From positions 34,755,249-34,819,248 of the forward strand of contig CM025855.1 of the NCBI GenBank assembly GCA_003952965.2: a stretch of 64,000 nucleotides of DNA, given 5' to 3'. Each line of letters starts with the position of its first letter. Position 1 is the stretch's first letter. The DNA comes from Morella rubra. Its lineage: Eukaryota > Streptophyta > Magnoliopsida > Fagales > Myricaceae. The notes under the pieces are model-generated. The model was not told where the DNA came from, did no database searches, and worked only from the letters and a program-made list of their open reading frames with translations. Made by a program: the position numbers and the translations under genes. Shown piece by piece: positions 36,491 to 48,700 of the stretch.

Positions 36491-39400
36491 CTTTCCAGGC
36501 CACTTTGTGCTTCTGGAAATCCTGCATTCTCAAGACAGCTCTTGATAGGTCCGTTCTTATAATATAAAGGCAATTTGCTCTAACAATTTATTGTCGGCGA
36601 CTTAAATAAGCAATGAGTCAGTGTTTCAAAATGTCAGATACTTATAGCCAAGCGATCAATCCAACGAAACCCAAAGAAGTTGTCCTTCACTTGCTCTCAG
36701 CCTGCGAAGAGGGCCGTGGGACAAGTGGGAGTTCCTTGCCTAGAAAATGGCGTGTACGTGTAAGAAGGGTTCGAGCAATCAAGTGCAGCAACCGGCAGAT
36801 ACCGGATCCATGCATTCCAGTGTTGTATCTGAGGACTGTCCCTTTAAGGCTTTACCTTTCTTTGCTGACCCCACGAGAGAGGATTTGTACAGTTAACGTT
36901 TGATCTGCCAGAAACCTGTCATTATTTGAAAGATAACGACTTATGCACAATCTCTGTTCTAAACGTACACATAAAATATTTTCCAGGAGCTATAAGATAG
37001 AGAGGTATTCGAGGTAGTGCCACAGCCCAGAGGCATCAGGATTCAGAATCTCTTGGAGAGGGGTAATGGAGATCGCAGACGTGGCGATTAGGGAATCGTC
37101 TCCAAATTTTTGAGCTAATCATCGCTCAGGTACGTCAGAACACCCAAAAGGCTTCCGCAGTTTCTGTCAGCACCATACCCTGTTTTTTGTGTGTATTAGT
37201 AGTACCCTCCGGTGATCTGATTTGAGTTGCCTCACGGGCATCATGTCTCTAGAGGTGGATGCACCATGGCAACTCCACCCTGATCATAGGTCCCAATTGA
37301 CCTCGTTTACTTCTTTTCTGGCCTCAATTATTCTAACCCATAAAGAAACGGATAAGCGCCCGCCCATTTTTGCCAGTCCAGGTCCCCCACCGGAAACTAG
37401 GAGAGATCGGAAGACGGGACCCGCAGGGACTTTTTTTCTTCCCTGCTCCGACACAGTCGAAAGTTGGACTTGACAAGAAAAGATTCTCTTTTGTAAGAGA
37501 GAGAAAGGTGGAGAACCGAACAAATTCTCTTTTGCAGAGCTCCTGTTGCGTTGATTGTCCATGCAGGATAGAAAGCCAAACAAAAACCAAAAGCCGCATT
37601 CAAATTTGTTTTAATAAACCATATGTGAGGTTGAAATCAAGTGACTAGCAACCTCCGGACAATCGAGGCCCAGAGTGTCTGTCTGCATGTCATGTTAATT
37701 GCAAACGGTTTCAAACCATTTTTTGAACAGGATTCAGAAAGCAGCGTAGGACGACTCGCCAATCAAACAGCCAAATATTCATGGCAACTGGGAAACAAGA
37801 TTCCGAATGCATTGGCCAGATTTCTATGCACAAATATACCAAATTAGTCCCAACTCAATTTGACCCTTGTGTTTCCGTGCTAAATAATGAGGAATACAGA
37901 GGAAACTAATGTGAGGCGGTGGCCACTAAACCAACCACGCCAACAGAAGCTATCCATCTGGCTCTATCAGAATGCAATCATGAGTCCACTAATTTCATAA
38001 ATCTAAAAAACTCATGTACGCCAAACAATGATCTAAGTAGGGAAGGGCAACCAAAGATGAACAAAATGTTCAAAAAAACCATATTCTCACAAATCAAGCA
38101 TATTCATTGCAGTCAGTGCCAAAGACGTCAGATCACACTCACCATGACAAAATTTGATGATGCTTCCACCCACAAAGCCAAATGGGAAAAAAAAAATTGC
38201 AGATTCATATTAGGCAGCAACTTGTTGATATTTAGCTGCGGATTTCATAATTTCTACTGACAACCTGAAAGGCTAAAACAGGTCAAATAGGGGATCATCC
38301 AACAAATAAGTTTGGCTTCAGCATTTTAACGTGCGAAATTTGCGCAGGTCTGGTCATTCTAGGAGAAGCAACGACTTTTCCATGTTTCTATGTGAGCCAT
38401 GATACTTACAGTATATGAAATGAAAGAAGAAATTGAGCCAAATTGTCAAAAAATCATGAGTGATTTAAGAGTGTAACAATTACAAAATAAGGGACACAGA
38501 CTCATACAAAAACCCCAACCGTATCCTAAAGATACTGTCATGTGTACATTGCCAAAAAGGGTCTGAGCCACAGTTCCAGAAATCCACCAAAAATGATGAT
38601 CCTCTGATCCTTCTGGAAACAAATTCAAATAATACCCAGGTGCAGAAATCAAAACTTATTGGGCTTGTGGTTTAAGATAGCCTCCAGAAAATCATGCTTC
38701 TGCCCACAAATCCAGACGCTCTAATGCCAAGGATTCATCAATATGAACGCCAAAAGGATAGCTTATACAGGAAACAACTCCCTGCGGGGGATAGTTACCA
38801 GAACTAACATGCAACTCAAAACCGTAGATGTCCGATATACTTCAGGGTACTGTGTCAAATATACCTAACAATATCTAGCTCCACTGGATTCAAGTTTAAT
38901 CACTGATACTTCACCCACTTACATTCTTTTTTAGTTCTCAAATAGTTGTCAATATGCTCCTAGACTAGAGTAGAATAAAATCTTCTAAACCAACGTAGAC
39001 AAGCCTCCTTAGTGGCCATCAACCTTTTTAGCTACAGTTTTATATTTGTTTTTCCATTTTTCACCTAGGAAAGATCAACATTCTTATCAAGATCAGTAGT
39101 TCATGTAATTTAAACACTCTAATTAGACTCTGACCTACCCCTCATTACTGTTACCAAACAATGCACTCTATCTACACCACTCATTAGTACCACGAGGACA
39201 TTCCAAGCAGCAATGTAAATCCTAGCAAAATTTCACATATAAGCTAATATTTACCAAAAAGGGGAATCAAGGCTGCCAAAACAAGAGAGGGACTTCCGAG
39301 AGTTAAATAAGTACTTTTAACATATGGTAGAACTGAATCCAACTGCTAGCCCTCCTCTTCCTCCCCGCACACCCAAAAAAGAAAATCCAAAAAAAGGAGA

Positions 39401-41013
39401 AAGAGAATAGGATCGCAGTAAAACAAGGTTAAAAAAAAGATCCAGAAGACAGCCATGAGCAGAAGATGCTTTGCCCTATCTAAGACCTATATGGCAAAGT
39501 GGGTAACACGTGCCTCATGTATTGTGAGGTGAATCTTGATTTACTTAGAACATCAATTGGAATCACAAGAACACTGACCTAATCCATGCAAAAGCAAAGC
39601 ACTTAATTCAAGGCTGAGTACAACCTTACTTTTCAACTTTGACCTCACTAATGCATATGCTGCCAAGTTCCCCATTGGAGAAACAAGGGCCTGAGACTCA
39701 AGTGGAGGAAATATATCTCATTAATTTAGTTCTCAGATAAATTCTCAAAATGGTGAAATTAATTCCAATGACGTCTGAGCAGCCTATTAGAAGGTTCATT
39801 CACTAAAACACTCAATGAAGAAAAATTAAGTGCAGTGCAAAATTTCAAAAAGAAAAGTTAATTAATCCGAACAGGATTTCAGCAACAACTGCATTCCCTG
39901 AATGGCTAGTCAAAATAGCCTGTTCACGGACAACACCGTTAGAATGTGCACCCAAATTTGCAAGTTGAAAAGGGCTACCTGAAAGATGACACTTCCCCTC
40001 ACCACATATACATAATCTTCTGAACATCTAATATTGGAGGTTTACATCTTCAAAATCTAAAGGCTGACATGGTACAACAAAATTTAGTGACCAGTTTAAG
40101 AACATAAGCTGACGCTAAGAGATCCACAAGGCTAGCATCATCAAACGGTGATACCCTCTCCTCATATTATCTATCACTATGGTCACTCCCAACATAAGCC
40201 AACTGAACAGGAATTTCTGATTTGGTTGCAACATTTCTAGAATGATATTCAACACACATGTAAAGGTAACGAGCATCTTTCACCCACACATCCACTAAAT
40301 ATTTCAGAGAAGCATACCTTCAGGAAATTATATTAGAATTAAGTTTCAGCCCAATATACCAATGCAAACCATATACCAATACAAAACTATGACCCCAATG
40401 AACAAGAAATTGACGGAAAAAAAAAAAAGAGTTAAGAAAAAAAAGGTCAGAATAGGACCAAAGCTAAGCATCATGACAGCATTGCAACAATATCCAAGAA
40501 ATTCCACAGTACAAACATCCTAAAGGGAAATCAGTACCACATTGATTTTGACCTGAAAAACTACAGAGTAGGAGCAAATGTTCCTTGTGGATTTTGCATA
40601 TGAGCATTTTTGCACCTCACTAAAAGCTCCTAGATACAAAGAATAATTTGACATCGAACTAAAAAACATTATTCCACAAATTGAAGTATGCTCTTTACAA
40701 GTGCATTTGTACAATCGCACACTCATCTTTTTCATGACATAATAACAATATGTACAATTCACAATTTCAGCAATTTTTCTAGGTATAACAATTTCAAAAA
40801 TTCCAGGTGCGAATTACATTTTACAAACCATCTTATGATAACAAAGTTAACATGGAGTTCCATGCGTAGATACTCGAATCTTTCTCTCATTACAGCAACA
40901 GTTAAGAGTTGAACACAGAAGCATAGAAGGCTATTACTAATGACCAAGACTAATTACATTTTCACTATCAATTCAGTAAACGAAAAAACAAGCACCAAGC
41001 ATTTGGTACAAAA
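36491..41013. other. Long intergenic stretch left of the mTERF gene
   Basis: No supported coding region on either strand over 4.5 kb. 37200-37650 has overlapping short frames on both strands and is GC-richer, as unselected DNA often is. Any mTERF 3' UTR would be at the right end. I see no RNA gene. Confidence 0.4.
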
Positions 41014-41913
41014 CTACCTGCCCGCGACCGACCGCAGCCTCATCTCGATCAACCGTGCATTGAACTCTCCATCGCTAACCTTCAACATCTCAAACAACGG
41101 TAGCGAAAACCCAAGCTCGACTAAAAGCCTATGTCTAGGCTTGATCTTCCCCTCCAAACTAAACGAAAAATACTGCGGAAACCTCTTCAATTCCGCTAGG
41201 TCCCCTTTCATTTCCTCCAAGAAATACTTGGCCTTGGGCGTAAAATTATTTCGTATGCTAAACGTTAACAACCCAGGTGACCTTAGCACCATGTTGCTCA
41301 CTTCCTCGTAAGAAAGCCCTAAACTCAGCAAATACTGAATTTTGGGCAAAAGAGTACCTTCCACGCTGGAGACCAATAACAATGTGGTTTGGCACGTGAT
41401 GGAATTGCGTCCCACAAAGCCCAAGTCCCTCAAGAAAGACAAGGCGGGTCTCAACTGGTCTGTCACGCTGCAGACCAACAGTCTAGGGCATCGGACGATG
41501 GACTTTGGGAGGTCGGGGAAGGGGATGTGGACCTCATTGAGAAGAAAATCGAAGACCGGGTAGATGTCGGAATGAGGGTCGGAGGTGAGGAGCTGGGGGT
41601 GCATGTCGAGGATACGGCCCAGGGCGGACCGGCAGATGCCAAAGGACGAAAGACAGTGCTCGACCGAGAGGAGAGAGGAGAGTGGCGCGGAGCGGAAATT
41701 CGGGTTCAGTTGGAATGCCTTGTGGGAATTGACATTAAGCTTCTCGAGGTAGATGATTTTCTCGCGGAAAAGGAGGCCGGTGTCGGAGCTGGAGGTGGAA
41801 GTTAAAAGGGAAGGTCTGAAGGGAGTGAGGGATGAGGGTGGGGTGCTGGAGGGTTTTGAAGAATGAGGTGTGAGGAGGAAGGTTTGAGTTGAGAGATTGG
41901 ATCGGATGATCAT
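41014..41913 (-). CDS. mTERF family protein, SOLDAT10-like, plastid-targeted
   Basis: Mitochondrial/plastid transcription termination factor family. The closest remembered protein is Arabidopsis SOLDAT10 (At2g03050), needed for plastid gene expression and embryo development. Single exon, 299 residues, intact. The first 50 residues are Ser/Thr/Pro-rich ([20 protein letters not shown]), as expected of a transit peptide. Repeated mTERF motifs of about 35 residues follow, each with the LxxxPxLL-type signature: [48 protein letters not shown] and [20 protein letters not shown], then the terminal [15 protein letters not shown]. The start ATG at 41913 gives the expected length. Its position next to an AGL30-like gene supports the assignment. 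The open frame on the opposite strand at 41389-41805 is a shadow. Confidence 0.9.
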   Translation of the reverse strand: MIIRSNLSTQTFLLTPHSSKPSSTPPSSLTPFRPSLLTSTSSSDTGLLFREKIIYLEKLNVNSHKAFQLNPNFRSAPLSSLLSVEHCLSSFGICRSALGRILDMHPQLLTSDPHSDIYPVFDFLLNEVHIPFPDLPKSIVRCPRLLVCSVTDQLRPALSFLRDLGFVGRNSITCQTTLLLVSSVEGTLLPKIQYLLSLGLSYEEVSNMVLRSPGLLTFSIRNNFTPKAKYFLEEMKGDLAELKRFPQYFSFSLEGKIKPRHRLLVELGFSLPLFEMLKVSDGEFNARLIEMRLRSVAGR

Positions 41914-42640
41914 TTTCTGCCTGAGGAAGGAGCGGAAGAAGAGGAAACACTGCTGCTTAGTTATACAAAAGGTCGTTTATAGGAAAACGAGCTTAAACAC
42001 GTCCCTCCGACCCTTGCGAGTACGAGTTTGAGTTTTTTGCAAAGTCCGAGTTCGTGGGCCTGGCAAGATTTGCACTGTTTTGGAAGACTCGGGCCACATA
42101 ATTTACACGCTTGGATTGTAAGAGGTTTTCATGCATTCTCTACCTGCTTCGACCTCTGTATGAGCTCTAAATTCTGTGTTAGGCAAGTCATGGTACACGA
42201 TTTCTTTCTTTCTTTCTATCTTCTTTTCTTTTTTTAAGCAAAAGCAACCAAAGTAAGGTGGATCACACCCCTCATACATCCAAATCAAGTTCTCTAAACA
42301 CTAGGAACAAAGGGATAGACGCCAGACAAGATTCTAGTGACAACCTAAAGAGCAACACAATTTGCACCACATTTTACATGCCTAGCTTGCCATTGGTTCA
42401 TCTCGCTTAGAAGTCTTCTAATCTTGCCCTCGGCAATAGTATAGTGTATTTTCCATTCCATTCCACACACCTGGAGAAACTTTAAGAAAATAGATAATTC
42501 ACAAAACAATGACTTGTTATTTTGAACACTACTTCTGTGACAAGCGATGACAGTATTTCTGTTGAGGCTTTAGCAAAATTTTTAAAAGCCGTGAAACTCA
42601 AGAACTAACTTGTTTTGTGTGTGAGAAATTATACTTTATA
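41914..42640. other. Intergenic: mTERF upstream region
   Basis: Holds the presumed mTERF promoter and 5' UTR. Nothing else recognisable apart from a CTTT-rich run near 42206-42236. Confidence 0.4.
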
Positions 42641-42684
42641 TCCTAAAACTGATACATAATTTACAATATGTACCATAGACTATC

Positions 42685-42960
42685 ATGTATATACGTGACG
42701 CAACCATGATAGTTGGATCCTATCATATGGTTAAAATTTTAGGGTGGTTAAAATTTTGGAGTACGAGAGTTGGTGAAAAAGTAAAAATAGTTTATGGGAA
42801 ATTGGTAAAAAAAGTGAAGAGAGAGAATATTTTAATGAATATTATAGGGAAAAAGAATAATTTGACGGAAGAGAGAGATAGATTATTTTGTAATTTTTTT
42901 AATTAGGCTCAAAATTAAAAATTTATTGATAGTTTAAGAATTTAGTGTGTCAAACTTGTT
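42685..42960. mobile_element. MITE remnants (partial copies of two families)
   Basis: 42690-42725 shares GATAGTTGGATCCTATCATA with the arm of the fold-back element at 43027-43394. 42720-42880 resembles the 19752-19922 MITE (AAAATTTTGGAGT, GAGTTGGTGAAAAAGT, AAGTGAAGAGAGAGAAT). It looks like one element inserted into another. Confidence 0.4.
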
Positions 42961-43026
42961 AATTTAAGATGCATCATATAGTGCAGATTAAGGGTATCAA
43001 GCATATTTTTCTCCTCTTATGGAAAA

Positions 43027-43394
43027 ACATCCACTTTTCATCTTGAAATAGAGGTACCGTGTAACTGTAGGTCCAAATAAACAAATTTATTATATTAAAC
43101 TATCGAATTATTAAAATACATCTATGTGCGTCATCTAATAGGATCCGACTATAAAGATTGTGCCACTTGACCTTTTTTTTTTTTTGTATATTTACATGTA
43201 TGCCATCCAATAAGTTCCTACAGATGAAATATGTAACAACAAAAAGGTCAAGCGGCACAACCTTGGTAATTGGATCCTATCAGATGGTGCACATTAGTAA
43301 ATTTATAGTACGAGAGTTTAATATGATAAAATTAGTAGTTTAGATTCTAAAGCGACATTGAGTACCCCATACTTTGAGGTAAAAAACGATATGC
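43027..43394. mobile_element. Fold-back MITE, about 370 bp
   Basis: The two halves are imperfect reverse complements over about 140 bases each. The inner arms are strongest: 43133-43172 contains GATCCGACTATAAAGATTGT then GCCACTTGACC, matched in inverse by 43243-43292 (GGTCAAGCGGCACAACCTTG, then GGATCCTATCAGATGG). The outer arms pair TATTAAACTATCGAATT with the complement of the 43310-43335 region, and GAGGTACC with the complement of GTACCCCA. The loop is about 70 bases. No coding capacity. Confidence 0.7.
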
Positions 43395-44000
43395 TTTTTC
43401 TCTTTTTTCTAAAGCCAGTAACCAAATATTTGATGTTTCCAATAAGACATAATATACATTGCTAATTAGAGGTGTTTTAAAAAAATGCTTGCAAAAAAAA
43501 AAAAAAAAAAAAGATGTTCTTAGTGAGTTCTTATTTGCTCGTAACATAATCCTCAGTCGAAGATTATACAGTAGAGATGGCAAAAGCATTAATACAGATA
43601 ACAAATTGCATTTCGATTTTGGGGTACAATGGATATATGTTTTGTGTAGATATATGTTTTTTTTTTTTTGTGTAATAAAGATAACTTTGCATACGCTACC
43701 CATTAATGTTTATATTTTATATTATATTAGTTTATAAGTAAAACTAGCAGTAGAGACTGCCTCATACCCCAAGTAATAGGTCAATTAAGGGACGTGAATC
43801 ATATTTAACAATATACAAAACGTACTTATTTAATTATTAGTTGGAGACTAAATAATAATAAAAAAAAAAGGCTGATAAAGCGATAAAGAGAAATGTTGGA
43901 ACTAGATGATTGGGATTAAGTTTTTTTTGGGTAAGTGGATTGGGATATTAAGGCTGTCTATTAGCGAGGTTTTTTATATGGCACTTTCTTTTATATTAAA

Positions 44001-44402
44001 CCTGATAAATATATTTTTCAATCATTAACTATAAAAGGATTTAATACGTAGAAAAAATATATATAAAGGATTGGATACATTAAACCATAAACTATTCAAT
44101 TTGAAATATTACACTCTTTGACTATCAAATTTATACACTTTGCACCCTCCATCTTTCGGTCATAATAGATGGCAATGACAATAATATTCTTTATCAAGTT
44201 TGTATATGTTCATAATTGATGAGGGTATTGTATTCAGTTTATTAAGTCATTAGGGGTCATTATTGTCATTTGAAGTGTAAAATTTGATGAGGAGGCAAGC
44301 TATCTAAAATTGATTATTGGGTGTGCAATATGTCAAAGCTGATAGCTTATAATATAATATGTCAAACCTTTGTAGTTAATTAATGAAAAGTATATTCATC
44401 CA
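44001..44402. mobile_element. Second fold-back MITE, about 400 bp, different family
   Basis: The left arm (GATAAATATATTTTTCAATC, ATTAACTATAAAAGGATT, then TTTGAAATATTACACTC) pairs with the right arm read backwards (GATGAATATACTTTTCATTA, ATTAACTACAAAGGTTTG, then TTTGACATATTGCACACCC). The left arm carries an extra stretch of roughly 35 bases. The middle contains no open frame. Ends are approximate. Confidence 0.65.
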
Positions 44403-45774
44403 TTGTTGAAATAAAATAAAATCAAATAGATGTTCTTTAAAAAAGTATGGTTGACAGCGATACTGATATAATGGCTATTGATAGAATCCTCTCAAATTTA
44501 TTATCTTACTTAGATGATATAATATAGAGATGGATATATGCAATAAGTTAACTTTCGTGTTAATTATATTGCTCAATAGGTTCACTCATAATATTAATAA
44601 TTTCATCTGCTAACCATGAGTATCTCTTAATTATTTTGTTTTTCAAAAAAAAAAAAAACATGCATACAATATATTTTTCTCTTTGACTTACAAATTAGAA
44701 ACGATTTCAATCTTAGGATAACCATGTACCCATACTGCCAACGATAACACAACCTGGAGGCAATACATGTGAACACTCCCACTAAATAAATCATAAATTA
44801 AGTAAGAGTTATCAAAGGGTTTATTAAAGTCCCAAAGGTTTCCAATTTGCCAAGCTGGTTTGGTTTCCTTCTTCAATTTGCTACAAAAAGACGAACATAC
44901 CCTTGATGTTATCATTTCAGCAATTCGTAGTACATGGGCTGAGTAGACTTCACACCCAAACCGACCAAGCCAACCGAATTTTCAGCGACATGTCCAAAGT
45001 GTTCAACGATCAAATGATTCTCGAGGGCGCGAAGGGCACAAATTAACTGAGGTTGTTTGGTCGGTTTTGGTATTTCTGACGCTCCCGATTCCCCCGCTTG
45101 CCTCGATGACCGATTTTGCCGGTCACCCGGTCGTGTAATATCAACCTATATGTAAGCTCGCGGCTCTCTTGCATCTCTCTCTGTCCCTCTCTCTCCTTTC
45201 TCTCTGTGCATGTGAATCTCTTCTTGTCTGAATACTCGAGCTTCTCCCACCACATTTCAGACGTTAGGATTTTGCAATTGCTTGAGTTTCCTCGTCTGGG
45301 TAAAAATTCTTCGTTTCGAACTCTTTCTGTCATTTTTTTTTCTTGTGCAGACTATATTACATCTTTCTATCAAATTTTTTTTTCTATGGTGTCCGAATGT
45401 TAGAGTAGGTATTCTTTAATTTGATCGATCGTGATTCTTGCTATGATGCTTCAAAGGGTTTGCCAATTGTTGTTGTTTTATCTTGGGTCATTCAATTGTA
45501 AATTATTTTAATTCCCTAAACCATAGACGAGTGAGTTTGGTTCTCTGGGTTTCGGTTTTGTCTTCTTACAAAATTGTGGTAACATAGAGCTGCTTCGTAC
45601 CAACGTCTTCCAAATGCTTATGTCTTTTTGAAATGCATGCTGTAAGTATCCAAATGTGAAGTATGATCTTGAAGCTTTGCTGCATGAGCACAATAATTTT
45701 TAGTTAGTGTTCCTGGGAATTTTCAGACTCTCCTAGGGTACTCTGGACTAATTGTTAATGTTAAATTCTACAGG
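44403..45774 (+). promoter_or_regulatory. Upstream region and 5' UTR of the AGL30-like MADS gene
   Basis: The CT-rich run at about 45170-45206 is typical of a plant 5' leader. A donor-like GTCTGG|GTAAAA at 45300 and an acceptor TTCTACAG|G at 45773, one base before the ATG, suggest a 5' UTR intron of about 470 bases. I did not find a clear TATA box. Confidence 0.45.
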
Positions 45775-48700
45775 ATGGGGAGGGTAAAGCTGAAGATAAA
45801 GAGGTTGGAGAATACTAATGGTCGTCAAGCGACCTATGCTAAAAGGAAGAATGGCATCATGAAAAAGGCGAATGAGTTATCCATACTATGCGACATAGAC
45901 ATTGTTCTTCTCATGTTCTCACCAACCGGCAAGCCTTCATTATGCAGGGGAATGCGCAGGTATAGTGGTTTGTAACCTGGATTGTATACATGTTAACGAA
46001 TCCAAAATGAACTTTGAGAACGGTGATGGTCCTGAATTCAAGAAAGGAGATAATGCATGAAACTGGGGTTTCAAGTTGGTTCATTGAAAGATCAAGAGAG
46101 ATTGCACCAAGCATTAGTTCTTAGTATTTTGTCACCCTAAAACAGAAACTACTGACCAAATCCATTATATTTAAGTCATGGTTATTTGAACCATATGCAA
46201 TTAAATGATGATCATCTAGGAAATTAAATGTACGAGACATCGTTGGTTTGTTATCCTACTTGACCGCAATCAATAATAGAAAAGGAGAGGGAAGTGTTGA
46301 AGAGAAAATTGTAGTGGATATCTGAAATATATGAAAGTGGTTTGACCGTTGCTTCATTATGAAATCTGTGTAGGAACTCTAGACAAGCTTGTAACTAAAA
46401 GGGATCTAGATCTTTTCATCAGCCACAATAATGATCCGGAAAATGTGACACGAGGAAACAATACTTGAAAGTGAAGGAAGAAATGGTTCAAACAAGGATG
46501 CAACTTATAAAAAGGAAGTATTGATCCTTTTCACTTTGCTAAGCAGCTTTTCTAGCTGGGAACATTGTCAATGAAAGGCTAAAACAAAGTTAGGATAATC
46601 ATCACTGTCCTTTTTCAGTTTTCTTCTGTTTGCCTTAGTTGTTCCAAGCTTATATTGTGTTTGTGCTTTTTTTCTCAAGGCTTATCTGTGGACATTGCTT
46701 TAGGGTGTCCATCTCCGCTTCTTTACTTTGCTGCTGCTTCAAATGGAGAATAACTCCTTTGTGTTCAGGGTCACTAGACGAGATGTAATCCTCTGACCCT
46801 GAGAAGTCAGCACATTTTACACCATCTTTTGTTGTGTTTTCGTTTTTCTTTGAACTTCATAGATATACCTTTAAGCATTATGCAATAATTCATATGTTGG
46901 ATTCCTCTTTTATACTCCCAATATAGTGGAAGTGCACCTTTTTTTTTTCTTGTAGAGAAGTAATATAACAGAAGTCCTGCTGCTCTCTCTTCTAAGGCTT
47001 CTCTGGGGTCCTATGCTCTTGAGCTTTCAATTCCTGTTCTTTATTTTCCAGTGGTTTTCAGATCAGATGAGATCCCTCTTATGTAAAAAGAAGGAAAGTT
47101 TAGATGTAATTTCTCTTGGAGGAGTGCTAGATACTTATAAATCATACTTGATGGACTATTCACAATTGAGCAAGTAGAGGGTGGTATACCAATCAAGCAG
47201 ATACAAACCCCTGAAGACTTTCTTGTTACCATTTTGTTTGAATTAGTTAGGCAAAGAACATTTTCATTAACATCAACTTTAACAAAACTGGAACAAAGCA
47301 TGGTGCAGAGAATTGGGGCAAGAAGTAATTAGGAATGATCTAATATCATTTGATCTAAGCACCGTAACATTAACTGCTGGCAATTAAAACTCTCAGGATA
47401 TACACTTCTACTAGACCGATATGTGCCAGGGACGCTTGAAGATATATGCAGAATTGGACTTCAGAAGCTTTTGTGCAAAATGCCTGCTTAGTTTGCCCGC
47501 ATTTTTGTTGTGGCAATTATAGGCATCATCATGGTCTTGCCTCCATTCACCATCCACGAAGAGAGCACCCATCATTACAACAATTGTGATGATTTGTACA
47601 CTTTTGTTTTCTTGGTTAAATAAATCGCCTAGAAACTTTTGCTGCTATATAACTAGTGTAGATGATATTTGTGCACCAGTGTGTTTTAAAATTTGGTTTC
47701 TGAAGTAGGAAAGTTTATCAAAGGATGTTATAGTTTTAGAGCTTAACTATAGAAAATAAAAAGAAAGAGAACTTGCAGTTAGTACTGGTATTGTCATGAA
47801 CAGTATGGCATGTAGTTATTATTATTTTTGATAAGTATGGCATGTACTTATTATTGCTGTTACTACAGTAGTATTTTACTAATTAAAGACTTGCCTTTTG
47901 CTCGTTCTTGTTTTTGTTCCTATTTTTTGGTGAATCTAGTAGCATTGAAGAGGTTATTGCAAAATTCGCGCAACTAACTCCACAAGAAAGAGCAAAGAGG
48001 TACATTCAAGTTGTTCTCAAGAAAAATCACATGCCTTATATATGATTGACTTGAGTTATATAGACATGGAAATGTGATTGAACTGTTTTCACTGGATTGG
48101 AACAGGAAGTTGGAAAGCCTTGAAGTAAGTCCTGTCTTTGGCCCACCCTCCAACGAGGATATGTTTATGTCCCGTTTTTGTTATAATTCAGTGTATGCAC
48201 CATCATCTCCCTTGTCTGTCACATAATTTTTTGTTTTCTCTTTGAGAGTTTAGGCACTCAGAAAACTTTTAAGAAGTTAGACCATGACGTAAATATACAA
48301 GAGTTTCTCGGTACAAGGTATGTGCAGTTGATAAAAGTTTGTTCCTGGTAGAACTTATTACGGCTATTTTTTGTCAGAAGTATGAATTAGACTAATCATT
48401 TTTCCTTTCCTTCTTGTTTCAGTACTCAAACAGTTGAGGTACACATGCAAACCGATTATTGTAGTGTTATGTACTATCACTTATGATTCTTGCGGCTGAC
48501 ATTTTTATATTTTTGCAAATTGATTTGGGCAGGATCTGACTAACGAAGCGAGGGCATTGGAGACCCGACTTTCTGATATGCATAAAAGACTCAGGTGAAT
48601 GCCTAGCAATACTTGGTTGTGGATTTTAGCTGTTTGGTTTGTTTCCTTTATGGTGTAAATCATCCTATACTGTAATTGGTGTCCAGTTCATCCTAACTAT

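Noticed and set aside
41389-41805. 138-codon open frame on the plus strand
   Set aside because: Antisense shadow of the intact mTERF gene, with charged low-complexity composition.
1968-47939. RAD4 second intron (1968-3947) and MADS first intron (45960-47939) are both exactly 1980 bases long
   Set aside because: The sequences are unrelated; equal length is coincidence.
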